Positions 15,991 to 24,336 of a stretch of DNA of 38,819 nt are shown here, one piece after another. This DNA is from Bacteroidales bacterium. Lineage in GTDB: Bacteria; Bacteroidota; Bacteroidia; Bacteroidales; UBA10428. The stretch covers positions 1-38,819 of the forward strand of contig JAFGSZ010000029.1 in the NCBI GenBank assembly GCA_016934395.1. The letters are read 5' to 3'. The notes beneath the pieces are model-generated. The model worked only from the letters and a program-made list of their open reading frames with translations. It did no database searches and was not told the origin of the DNA. The stretch's first letter is position 1, and each line of letters begins with the position of its first letter. Both the position numbers and the translations under genes were made by a program.

Positions 15991-16452
15991 ATGAAAAGGA
16001 CAATCAGTATTCTGGCAATTATTTGGGCATTTTTTTGTACATTCATTATCCTTATAATTTTCATAAAAGGCCCGCAATTCACCCGGCTATTCGGTAAATT
16101 GCCCAGTATGATAATAAGTCCGGTTTATGCCGGAGGCGATTTAAACTATGTTGTTGAAGGAGACAGTTTAAAAATTGCGGTTAACAAACCTGTATTTGAA
16201 GCGCTGATCGGCGAAAGCGCAAAAGGTTTTGTGCAAATTACCTTTTCGGGAACCGGGAATTTGCCACAACTTATTGAACAGGAAATTGACTACGACAAAG
16301 ATTTAAAACCAGACTTTAAATTAAAAATAAACACCATTGAAAACAAAACCGAATATTTATCGATCAGTCCCAATGCCGGACCACTTATTGTTTCGTCAAA
16401 AGTACATGACGACTGGGTAGTCAGGATAAAAGTGAGAAATAAAAAAAAATAA
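15991..16452 (+). CDS. Single-pass membrane protein with periplasmic beta domain (possibly FixH/CcoH-like in role)
   Basis: A 153-residue protein: one N-terminal transmembrane helix (ISILAIIWAFFCTFIILIIFI, 5-25) and a soluble remainder rich in beta strands (LNYVVEGDSLKIAVNK, GFVQITFSGTG, WVVRIKVRNK). Size and topology are like FixH/CcoH, the small partner of CcoG, but I see no clear sequence signature, so this is a positional guess. It lies 39 nt after the polyferredoxin and 6 nt before the S33-type hydrolase, so all belong to one transcription unit. Confidence 0.6.
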   Translation: MKRTISILAIIWAFFCTFIILIIFIKGPQFTRLFGKLPSMIISPVYAGGDLNYVVEGDSLKIAVNKPVFEALIGESAKGFVQITFSGTGNLPQLIEQEIDYDKDLKPDFKLKINTIENKTEYLSISPNAGPLIVSSKVHDDWVVRIKVRNKKK

Positions 16453-16458
16453 ACTGAA

Positions 16459-17919
16459 ATGAAAAATATAGTGTTACTCTTTCTTATTATTTCATTAAAC
16501 AGCTATGGACAAAATGAACTTTCGGAAGGATTTAAAAAAACGGCTGTTAAAATTGGCGATACACGGTTTGAGCTATACAAGGGCAAAATTAAAGTAAAGA
16601 TAAACCGTGCCGACTCTGCTTCGGGTTATTTATCGCTCCCGATATTTATTTATAAGTCACCTTCCGAAACACCCGCCGAACCTATTGTATACATGTCTGG
16701 CGGTCCGGGGCAGACGAATTTTGATCATGTGCCACCCGGGAAATTTCTGGCAAACCATGATTATATTTTTATCGGGTACAGGGGTGTGGACGGGTCTGTA
16801 CAGTTAAAATCGAAGAAATTAAACAGGTCGATGAAAGGGCGTCATTTTAAGTTGATGAGTGACGAGTCACTGGATTACATGGGTTCCTGCATGCAAGAGT
16901 ATTTAAAAGATATCACCGGGCGGGGAATTGATATCAGCAATTATACAATGATCGATGTAATTGATGACTTTGAGGAAGTAAGAAAGCTGTTGGGATATTC
17001 AAAAATAAATTTATACAGTGCAAGTTATGGCACCCGGGTGGCCCTCTTGTACAGCTACCGATATCCCGATGTAATAAAACGTTCGCTAATGGTTGGGGTA
17101 AACCCGCCCGGGCACTTTGTCTGGTGGCCCGAAAATACGGAGCGTATTATAAAAAAGTACGATTCCATCTACGCAACTCAATCCAACGGTGATAATATAT
17201 CAATTGAAGAGAGCATCAGGCTGGCATTTTTACATATGCCTGCACGATGGTCATTCTTCAGGCTGGATGCAGATAAAATTAAGGCTGCATCATTTTTATT
17301 GCTGTATGGTAAATCAAGTGCAGTTATGGCATTTGATGCATACCGGAATGCTGCCCTGAAAAAGGACTACAGCGGTTTATACCTGATGCAGCTGGCCTAT
17401 GATTATCTGGTCCCTAAAAAGATGGGTGCAATGGGTGATTGTATAAGCAAATCTGCAAGCGCCGATTTTGATCCGGAATTAAATTACAGGCAGTTATTCC
17501 GTCCGGATAGTCTTACGATCGGAGCGCCGATGTCTATGCTCACTTGGGGAGGGTTTGGTATTCTCCCGATAAAAATGATAGATGAAGAATACCGGAAGCC
17601 GCGAATCAGCTTAACCGAAACACTTATGATCAGCGGAAATCTTGATAATACAAACCCTTCGGAAATTGCTAGGGAAAAACTTTTACCCTGGTTACCTAAT
17701 GGGAAGCAAATAATTCTGAAAGATATGTCACATTGCGGCGATCTTATGTGGCTGCAACGTGATGCTTATAAACACATGGTGTTACGATATTTCGACGAAG
17801 GTATTGTGGATACTTCATTATTCAGGCACGACCCGGTTTCTTTTGAGCCCAAAAAAAGCTTTAACAAAATGGCGAAAGTATATTATCCTGTTGTGTTTTT
17901 AGGGAGCCTTATCTATTGA
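16459..17919 (+). CDS. Secreted alpha/beta hydrolase, S33 peptidase-like
   Basis: A 486-residue protein with a signal peptide (IVLLFLIISLNSYGQ). The core has the S33/TAP-type oxyanion motif MSGGPGQTN (79-87) and the nucleophile Ser189 in LYSASYGTRVALLYSYRYP. A likely acid lies in SGNLDNTNPSEIA and a likely base in DMSHCGDLMW near the C-terminus. Members of this group act as aminopeptidases on short peptides (prolyl or tripeptidyl) or as esterases; the exact substrate cannot be read here. Only 6 nt separate it from the preceding gene, so it is cotranscribed with the redox module although no functional link is known. Confidence 0.85.
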   Translation: MKNIVLLFLIISLNSYGQNELSEGFKKTAVKIGDTRFELYKGKIKVKINRADSASGYLSLPIFIYKSPSETPAEPIVYMSGGPGQTNFDHVPPGKFLANHDYIFIGYRGVDGSVQLKSKKLNRSMKGRHFKLMSDESLDYMGSCMQEYLKDITGRGIDISNYTMIDVIDDFEEVRKLLGYSKINLYSASYGTRVALLYSYRYPDVIKRSLMVGVNPPGHFVWWPENTERIIKKYDSIYATQSNGDNISIEESIRLAFLHMPARWSFFRLDADKIKAASFLLLYGKSSAVMAFDAYRNAALKKDYSGLYLMQLAYDYLVPKKMGAMGDCISKSASADFDPELNYRQLFRPDSLTIGAPMSMLTWGGFGILPIKMIDEEYRKPRISLTETLMISGNLDNTNPSEIAREKLLPWLPNGKQIILKDMSHCGDLMWLQRDAYKHMVLRYFDEGIVDTSLFRHDPVSFEPKKSFNKMAKVYYPVVFLGSLIY

Positions 17920-17963
17920 TAGACTATAGGTAAAGCATTGTTAAACAAAACAACATTTGAGAA

Positions 17964-19220
17964 ATGCCTGGCGTTCTAATGAATGAAATAAATAAAAAAA
18001 ACTTTAGACGGATGAAAAAACGTAAAAAACGGTTGATTGTTCTTTTGGTTTTTTTAATGATTACAATAGTTTTGATACTTATCAAGCCCAGGGCTCCTCA
18101 ACCGCCAAATTCTGTTAAAACGGTTGCCGGACTTGAAGCTTACCTGGAAAATCTTGCGGATTTTGGGATTCCTCCCGGTATGACCCTGGTAGTGGTTAAA
18201 AATGATAGTATTATTTACAGCAAAGGTTTTGGCTGGGCAGACATGCCGAAGAAGATCCCTGCCACACCTGAAACAGTGTATCATTGGTTTTCCATCACTA
18301 AAATAGCCACCGCCATTGCAATTCTTCAGCTTCAGGAACAGGGAAAGTTACAACTGGATGATTCTGTGGCAAAAATTCTCCCTTTTTTTAACGTGCAATA
18401 TCCCTCTGCAACAAGCAGGGCAGTTTCGATACGGAATCTCCTGAACCACAGTTCCGGCTTACCTGATCCCATGTTTCGTCTGCTTAGATGGATTCATTAT
18501 GAAGGAGATCCGCCTGTTAACCAGACGGCCCTGGTGAAAAAAGTACTTCCTGATTATTCAAAGCTAATTTTTGAACCCGGAGAAGATACAAAGTACTCCA
18601 ACTTTGGTTATATGGTATTGGGGGCAATTATAGAGAAATTAACAAACCAGAGTTATGAAAATTATATCAGACAGAATATTTTGGAAACGCTTGGAATGAA
18701 TCATACGGATTTTGTATATACCAAAGAAATGGAAGCCCTTGAAGCGGCAGGTACAAATCCCGTATTTGATTTCTCTGCCCTTGCTGTTCCCTTTGTAAAA
18801 GGATCTCTCGGGTCTGGGATTTCCGGAAAAAATATATGGTTTAAACGTTTTTACAACGACCAGACACCGCCGAGCGGACTAATCGGATCTGCGACAGATG
18901 CTGCGCGTCTGGCTATGGCGTATTTGAATAAAGGCGAGTTGAACGGCTGGCGTATACTTACGGAACAATCCGTTACTACCATGACCCGTGAAAGTCATAT
19001 CAAAAAAAAGAACAAGCCGGATTCTAATCGTGAACAGGGAATCGGCTGGCAGGTCCATAACAAAGATGAATTAATGCCTGAGCATACCGGGGGTGGTCTG
19101 GCATTCCATACCATGATGCGGCTTTACCCTGATAAAAACCTCGGATTTATTCTGTTTACAAATAGTACAAAGAGAGAAGCCAGGAGAATTTTAAATTTGG
19201 CTGCTACTTTAGACTGGTAA
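17964..19220 (+). CDS. Serine hydrolase, beta-lactamase/S12 family (membrane anchored)
   Basis: A 418-residue protein whose start is uncertain: ATGs at 17964, 17979 and 18012 are all in frame, and the last leaves a basic MKKRKKR before the single membrane anchor (LIVLLVFLMITIVLILI). The penicillin-binding-like fold shows all three motifs: Ser110-Ile-Thr-Lys113 (SxxK), Tyr211-Ser-Asn (YxN) and His374-Thr-Gly in EHTGGG. It faces the periplasm. The class includes esterases, D-aminopeptidases and cell-wall enzymes; it is not evidence of beta-lactam resistance. It follows the S33-type hydrolase by 44 nt and is probably in the same operon. Confidence 0.88.
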   Translation: MPGVLMNEINKKNFRRMKKRKKRLIVLLVFLMITIVLILIKPRAPQPPNSVKTVAGLEAYLENLADFGIPPGMTLVVVKNDSIIYSKGFGWADMPKKIPATPETVYHWFSITKIATAIAILQLQEQGKLQLDDSVAKILPFFNVQYPSATSRAVSIRNLLNHSSGLPDPMFRLLRWIHYEGDPPVNQTALVKKVLPDYSKLIFEPGEDTKYSNFGYMVLGAIIEKLTNQSYENYIRQNILETLGMNHTDFVYTKEMEALEAAGTNPVFDFSALAVPFVKGSLGSGISGKNIWFKRFYNDQTPPSGLIGSATDAARLAMAYLNKGELNGWRILTEQSVTTMTRESHIKKKNKPDSNREQGIGWQVHNKDELMPEHTGGGLAFHTMMRLYPDKNLGFILFTNSTKREARRILNLAATLDW

Positions 19221-19242
19221 AACCATATTGCAGACTTTACAT

Positions 19243-19287
19243 CCCGATTTTATAGATCGGGAGCACGCGAGTAGGTTATGCTGCTCC
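19243..19287 (+). terminator. Hairpin pair after the S12 hydrolase gene
   Basis: CCCGAT-TTTATAG-ATCGGG (19243-19261) begins 22 nt after the stop. It shares bases with a second dyad, GGAGCA (19260-19265) with TGCTCC (19282-19287), so the two stems are mutually exclusive. No T run follows, so factor-independent termination is doubtful. The rest of this 379-nt spacer holds the promoter at 19421 and nothing else recognisable. Confidence 0.35.
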
Positions 19288-19420
19288 ATCCTATGAAACG
19301 CATCAAAACGCTGAAACATCAACAGATAATTATCCCCGTCACGAGAATTACTTCGATTTTCTGGATTAGTTTTATGAAATAGTATGCTAAAATAAGGTAA
19401 ACATCATTATTATGTTTATA

Positions 19421-19450
19421 TTTGAAAGGATTTAAAAGTTTATAACTTTG
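19421..19450 (+). promoter_or_regulatory. Promoter of the 19600 gene
   Basis: TTTG at 19421-19424, an 18-nt spacer, TAACTTTG at 19443-19450. This is a full match to the Bacteroidota consensus. The expected start near 19457 gives a leader of about 140 nt. Confidence 0.6.
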
Positions 19451-19599
19451 TTAACCTTATTAAATACGGATATGTGAATACTCTGATTTATTCTTTTGTA
19501 TTCTGATTGTCTTATCATATATCAGGAGTTTTGTTGAGAATCTGTATGGAAAAACTTTTTTAACAGATAAAATTCATTAATTAAAAATAAAAAGCAATT

Positions 19600-21144
19600 A
19601 TGGATCGGCGTTCATTTTTAAAAACGAGTGGCAGCATTGCCGTTGCTTCAGCACTTGTTACACGGGGAGCATATGGTTTTGTGCCGGCGCATAACTGGGA
19701 AAAATATGATTTTGGCTCCGGGCCCGTAGTCACAAACCGCTTAAACCAGGGACCATTTCCCATATATGCTCCGGAAGAAATAGTTCCCGATAGTGAAGTA
19801 GTTATGGCCACTACCGCTTCAAAAAAGATACTGAAAAATTTTGGAATGGGTTTGATTGTTTATGTATCGGGTGATATTGGACCTCCAAATATACCTGGTG
19901 AATCGCTTGAAAAGTCGATCGAAGATCTGGTAAAACTCCCCTTTGTTCAGAAGATATATATGCGACCTGACTGGCGGCAGGTTCAGAATCAAGCCGGAAA
20001 ACTGGATTTTATCGATTACTGGAAAATAACTTTCGATTTAGCCAGGCATTATAATAAGCAGATTGCATTCAGGATAATGCTTGAGAATCCGGATGTGCCG
20101 TACCTGGGTGCCCCGGAATACCTTATGGACAAAATCCCTTATGTTAAATTAAAAGGCGAATGGCCCGGAAGCCCAAATAGTATTCGCACGACAAAAGAGC
20201 ATAAAATGCCGCGTTACGATCACCCGGAATATCAGGAAGCATTCTACGAACTTAACGCTTTACTTGCCGATGAATTAAATGGTAATCCCATGATAGAATA
20301 TATGGATACCTTCATGTATGGCTTTTGGGGAGAAGGGCATTCCTGGCCTTTTGAGGGGCACCCCTTTCCTGATGATCTTACAGCAGAGCAGACTTTTTTA
20401 AAAATGCTGGATGTTCAGTTAAAATTCTGGACTAAAACCCCGCTGGTTACGAATACACAACCCGACTTCAGCCGGGTCGGAAATTCCGAGTTGTTGGATA
20501 AAACCATTCGCACGCACAACTGGATCCGTACCGATACCATTTTTATTGAGAATATGCAGATTGAGTCCCTCAGCAACCGGCCGCCCTGGATAGCAGCAAT
20601 CAGTGAAATTGGATTGCGCACCCTTGACCGTTTGGAGACACATGATGGAGTGGATATGAATGCAAATATTATTTCTCATGTGCTTGATTTGGGAGCTAAC
20701 TACTGGTCACTATGGAACTGGCATAACATATCAGCAAAAAATATTCTGGATTACTATGAAAGAAATCCTGAACCTATTGATGAAATCAATCGCAGAATAG
20801 GATATCGTGTTCGTCCGTCATGGATATGGAAATTTACAAAAGACGGACATCAGGGATTGATATTCGGCATGGTGAATGATGGGATTGCAGCTGTACCGGG
20901 TGTGTTACGCCTGAACGTTTTCAGCGAAGATGGATCAGTAAATGTCGGTGGCAGTATCGATGCCGGATACCCTAAACAGACTGGTGTTTTCCAGGCCATG
21001 ATTTTGCTTCCGAAGGGAGTCGATTGGAAAGGATTACACTTTAAAGTGGAGTTGGAAGTGAAGGGGCAGATGTATCCGGTAGAAATGGCTTGTCAGCAAA
21101 AAACAAATGCCGATGGTTCTTTAACCCTCCAACCAAATTTGTAA
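19600..21144 (+). CDS. Tat-exported TIM-barrel-like protein, possible glycoside hydrolase (DUF4832-like)
   Basis: A 514-residue protein opening with a twin-arginine signal (DRRSFLKTSGSIAVASALV), so it is exported folded. The body has strands and motifs typical of a TIM-barrel glycosidase-like fold: IYMRPDWRQVQ, QIAFRIMLENPDVPYLG, EYMDTFMYGFWGEGHSWPFEGHP, LVTNTQPDF and GANYWSLWNWHNIS. The Glu in YGFWGEGH and the acidic residues in MIEYMDT are candidate catalytic residues. The C-terminal part (from about 400) is a beta-sandwich beginning NRRIGYRVRPSWI. It recalls the DUF4832 group, but I am not certain. It converges with the beta-glucan locus and may act on the same polysaccharide. Confidence 0.72.
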   Translation: MDRRSFLKTSGSIAVASALVTRGAYGFVPAHNWEKYDFGSGPVVTNRLNQGPFPIYAPEEIVPDSEVVMATTASKKILKNFGMGLIVYVSGDIGPPNIPGESLEKSIEDLVKLPFVQKIYMRPDWRQVQNQAGKLDFIDYWKITFDLARHYNKQIAFRIMLENPDVPYLGAPEYLMDKIPYVKLKGEWPGSPNSIRTTKEHKMPRYDHPEYQEAFYELNALLADELNGNPMIEYMDTFMYGFWGEGHSWPFEGHPFPDDLTAEQTFLKMLDVQLKFWTKTPLVTNTQPDFSRVGNSELLDKTIRTHNWIRTDTIFIENMQIESLSNRPPWIAAISEIGLRTLDRLETHDGVDMNANIISHVLDLGANYWSLWNWHNISAKNILDYYERNPEPIDEINRRIGYRVRPSWIWKFTKDGHQGLIFGMVNDGIAAVPGVLRLNVFSEDGSVNVGGSIDAGYPKQTGVFQAMILLPKGVDWKGLHFKVELEVKGQMYPVEMACQQKTNADGSLTLQPNL

Positions 21145-21667
21145 ACATTCAAATAAAAAATTAATAGAGTGGCCAATTGTCTTCCCATTTAATAGGTATT
21201 ACCCAGGCTTTACATTTAAATTCAGGAAGTTACTGAAACTCCAACTGCAGGATAATCTATTCAAATTAGCTTATCGTGACTACAACTTTAAAGATATTGA
21301 ATAACTGACAAAATCTTTTTAATTGGAAAGGCTTTATTTTCTTCAGCATTATAGAATTCCGACTTGCCTAATCTATTTACCAAAGATTCTGAACATGCTT
21401 ATGTTTTTCCGAGAACATCATTAAGATTTTTTTAAAATATGCCGTAGTTATTGACAGGTATACCTGCTACTGGTTATTTCTACTGGATATTTTTTCAGGA
21501 AATGCTGAAAAAATTAATTTTATTCATAAAGTATACACTTTATGATGTCAATAATCAATTGTACCAGGTCTAATTGTTGTATTTATAGTTGGTGATGAAT
21601 ATTTACAGTATGTTGCTTTAAATGAAAAAAAGGATTCCATTATGTTAATGTAGTATAAATTATATTT
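21145..21667. other. Gene-free convergent spacer
   Basis: A 523-nt AT-rich stretch between two genes that face each other. The only structure I see is the dyad at 21490-21513. No open frame with a recognisable product, no promoter and no copies of repeats A or B. Confidence 0.5.
21490..21513. terminator. Possible bidirectional terminator
   Basis: TTTTTTCAG (21490-21498) and CTGAAAAAA (21505-21513) form a perfect 9-bp stem with a 6-nt loop, giving T-rich ends on both strands. It lies between converging genes, as a shared terminator would. Only two G-C pairs, so it is weak. Confidence 0.4.
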
Positions 21668-22717
21668 TTAGATCTTAATAATTTTTATAATTTTTATCAT
21701 TTCAAGATTTTGAATAATAATAAAATATATCCCAGCTTTTAAAAAAAAAAGATCAATATCAATAGTTGACTTGCAAAGCTTATTCCGCGATATTAGAATT
21801 TTGCCGTAAATGTCAGCAACCGATAATGAATACTCTTTTAAATATTCCAATCCTGATAAATGCAGATTATCTCGCACAGGATTGGATGAAATAATAATAT
21901 TTTCGTTTTGTAATACACGTGTTTCAACATCAGTATATTCTTTCTGGTATACACGAACATAGTCAATTTCATATCGCTGAGGAAAAACGGATTCGTCAAC
22001 GCCCTCTGCTCCACCCCAGTTTCCGCCAACGGCAAAATTTAAAATAATATAAAATTCCTTATCAAAGGGCCAGTACTGCCAGTCGCGGCCGGCACGCCTG
22101 TAACTTCCGAAAAGGTATTCATCAACATACCATCTTATTGTGTCAGGATCCCATTCTATGGCATATATATGAAAATCATTTTCAACACCATAATAGGTGA
22201 TTGAATTTGAAACACCACTTGATCCAAAGTTTTGATATGTGTGAACTGTACCATGAACTTTGTCGGGCATGTATCCCACATATTCCATAATATCAATCTC
22301 GCCATTATCCGGCCATAAACTTGTTCCGTAAACCTGGTTTTGCGGCATCATCCAGAAAGCCGGCCAGGTACCGGCGCCCTGCGGCAGTTTTGCCCGCATT
22401 TCAACCCGCCCGTATCTCCAGTAGGCTTTGTTCCTAGTTTGCATTCGGGCAGAGGTATAATTATAGCCGTTATACACTTCTTTTATTGCAGTAATTACAA
22501 GTTTGCCTTCTTCAATAATAGCATTTTCAGGTCTGCTTGTATAGTATTGAAGTTCATTATTTCCCCAGCCGTTATTACCGTTGCCGATCTCAAAATTCCA
22601 GTTGGAGACATTTACCGTATCCAAATCAAATTCATCTGCCCATACCATCTGGTAATCCTGTGCATTGCCAACTGCTGAAAAACAGATAATAAAAATCAGG
22701 TATATTATTTTTTTCAT
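21668..22717 (-). CDS. GH16 beta-glucanase (laminarinase-like) with T9SS sorting domain
   Basis: A 349-residue protein with a signal peptide (LIFIICFSAVGNAQ). The GH16 jelly-roll spans about 22-255: WADEFD, WGNNELQYYT, YGRVEMRAKLPQGAGTWPAFWMMP and the catalytic motif GEIDIMEYVG with Glu140 (nucleophile), Asp142 and Glu145 (acid/base). The extra residue in ExDxME marks the laminarinase/lichenase type; FYIILNFAVGGNWGG and YEIDYVRVYQ close the domain. Residues about 270-345 are a type IX secretion C-terminal domain (IIISSNPVRDNLHLSG, KAGIYFIII), so it is sent to the cell surface or medium, with an unusual repetitive Ile/Lys tail. Last gene of the SusC/D operon. It probably cuts beta-1,3 (or mixed) glucan outside the cell. 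Confidence 0.93.
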   Translation of the reverse strand: MKKIIYLIFIICFSAVGNAQDYQMVWADEFDLDTVNVSNWNFEIGNGNNGWGNNELQYYTSRPENAIIEEGKLVITAIKEVYNGYNYTSARMQTRNKAYWRYGRVEMRAKLPQGAGTWPAFWMMPQNQVYGTSLWPDNGEIDIMEYVGYMPDKVHGTVHTYQNFGSSGVSNSITYYGVENDFHIYAIEWDPDTIRWYVDEYLFGSYRRAGRDWQYWPFDKEFYIILNFAVGGNWGGAEGVDESVFPQRYEIDYVRVYQKEYTDVETRVLQNENIIISSNPVRDNLHLSGLEYLKEYSLSVADIYGKILISRNKLCKSTIDIDLFFLKAGIYFIIIQNLEMIKIIKIIKI

Positions 22718-22755
22718 TAAAAAGTATTTATAATAGATTCATGTATTCAATTAAA

Positions 22756-22790
22756 TTGTGTGCTCTGTAAGAAAATCACAGAGCACACAA
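22756..22790 (-). promoter_or_regulatory. Strong 13-bp stem-loop between the PKD lipoprotein and GH16 genes
   Basis: TTGTGTGCTCTGT (22756-22768) and ACAGAGCACACAA (22778-22790) pair perfectly around a 9-nt loop. It lies inside the 118-nt gap in the operon. No T run follows on the minus strand, so it looks more like an RNA-stability or partial attenuation element than a full terminator. Confidence 0.55.
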
Positions 22791-22835
22791 TATCAAAATT
22801 CAACCTTTTATTTAGGGTTTCTGAGTCTGGTAATA

Positions 22836-24320
22836 TTATTCTAAGGCAAAATCGTCAAAATAAAATGTACCGTCACCTTTGTTTGCTCCTTCATCACCAA
22901 ACTGCACTATAATTTTATCATAATTCTCGTTTGTGGCCACTTCACTGAAATCAAAAGTCAGTTCCACCCAGCTATCATCGGTAACATCCTGAATTTTTCG
23001 TTCAGTTTGTGTTTGCCAGGCATTTCCACCCATTTTTGAATCCTGTAATTTTACGGCAACAGTTTTAACTGCAGTAGCAGCATCAACATAAACTTTCATC
23101 TTAAACACATTGCGTGTTGACAGATTCATTCTGAAGGGCAATTCAAACTGAATATTTGCATAATCCTGGGTACCACGAACATATTTGGCTACCTTGGCAG
23201 AAGTGTTTATTCCGCCTGATGCAGGATTATCAAAATTTTCATCAAATAAGGCAGGGCTGTTGTCTTCTACCCAGGTAATATTTACGGCTTCATCATCAAA
23301 ATTATCCGAAATATCATTTGTTTCCAATGGCTTTTCAACAATAACTTCAATTTCATCGTCCGGAATCTGTGATACATCTTTATAGGCAACAAGTGTAATA
23401 CGTCCGATCTGTGGACCCCGTGCCTGATCAACTCCATTTTCATTTCCTCCCCAGGGTGTAAAAAGAACCAGGGTATCAGGCTGATCACCCCCATCTGCAT
23501 AATGATAAACTTCATAAAAAGTTTCTTCTGCAGGTTCATCTACCACTAATTCAGTACCGGTGTCCATGGGGCCAAAATGACCGCCTTTACCTTTCAGTAC
23601 AATACGTCCGAAATCACAGTCGGCGTAAAACGACGCATTTTGTATTTCATACGTCAGGCTGCTGTTATTTCCCCATGTGCTGCAGTCTTTCCCTCCCAGG
23701 CTTATCCAGCTTGTTGCATCCGGCCATCCTTGCGGATCAGGAGTTTCCCCAAAAAATGCTCCGGGACGCAGAGTCCAGCCTTCAGTTTTAAATTCAAAGG
23801 ATCCATCGGGTTTAAAAATATACTGATGGTGCCTGATTGTATTTCTGAGATCAACAGGTAATGAATGGTTTTTTGTCCATGAATACCACCAGTCATTATA
23901 ATTATCAGGATTTAACATCACAACTCCTGCATCAAATTCCAGCCTCCATATTTTTCCTGTGGCTTCATCTCCACCGAGAAACTGTTGAAAGGTCATACCG
24001 GAAATGGTTACATCCTTAGAACTTAAATCCGTAACATCTCCGTTTATTGCTACAAGAGTTATGGTAAAGGTGCCTGTACTGGAATAGGTATATGAGAATG
24101 CCGTGTCACTCTGTGTTCCCGTATTCCCATCACCAAAATTCCACTCGTAAGTCAGGGCTTCTTCCGAGTCGTTTTTAATATTTACTTTAAATCCGTCATA
24201 TTCATCATTTGCAACGGTGAACCTGGATTTTACTTCCGGATCCGGTGGCCCATCGTCATCCTTTTTACAGCCAATTAACAGGCTTATGGAAACTAATAAT
24301 AATAAAATTGATTTTTTCAT
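22836..24320 (-). CDS. PKD-domain surface glycan-binding lipoprotein (SusE/F position)
   Basis: A 494-residue lipoprotein: lipobox LLIGC, Cys18, followed by KKDDDGPPD, an acidic stretch resembling the Bacteroidota lipoprotein export signal. Residues about 32-110 form a PKD domain (YEWNFGDGNTG, FSYTYSSTGTFTITL). The middle (115-330) contains GKIWRLEFDAG and YIFKPDGSFEF, as in surface proteins of beta-glucan loci. The last 150 residues (NFDDEAVNITW to GTFYFDDFALE) look like a carbohydrate-binding jelly-roll. It sits 16 nt after susD and before GH16, the usual place for a surface glycan-binding protein, so it probably holds laminarin-like chains for SusC/D and GH16. Confidence 0.85.
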   Translation of the reverse strand: MKKSILLLLVSISLLIGCKKDDDGPPDPEVKSRFTVANDEYDGFKVNIKNDSEEALTYEWNFGDGNTGTQSDTAFSYTYSSTGTFTITLVAINGDVTDLSSKDVTISGMTFQQFLGGDEATGKIWRLEFDAGVVMLNPDNYNDWWYSWTKNHSLPVDLRNTIRHHQYIFKPDGSFEFKTEGWTLRPGAFFGETPDPQGWPDATSWISLGGKDCSTWGNNSSLTYEIQNASFYADCDFGRIVLKGKGGHFGPMDTGTELVVDEPAEETFYEVYHYADGGDQPDTLVLFTPWGGNENGVDQARGPQIGRITLVAYKDVSQIPDDEIEVIVEKPLETNDISDNFDDEAVNITWVEDNSPALFDENFDNPASGGINTSAKVAKYVRGTQDYANIQFELPFRMNLSTRNVFKMKVYVDAATAVKTVAVKLQDSKMGGNAWQTQTERKIQDVTDDSWVELTFDFSEVATNENYDKIIVQFGDEGANKGDGTFYFDDFALE

Positions 24321-24336
24321 TTTAGCTTTATTTTAG

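Noticed and set aside
17964-19220. Beta-lactamase resistance gene
   Set aside because: The SxxK/YxN/HTG motifs and membrane anchor fit the broad S12 esterase/peptidase group, with no specific class C beta-lactamase feature.
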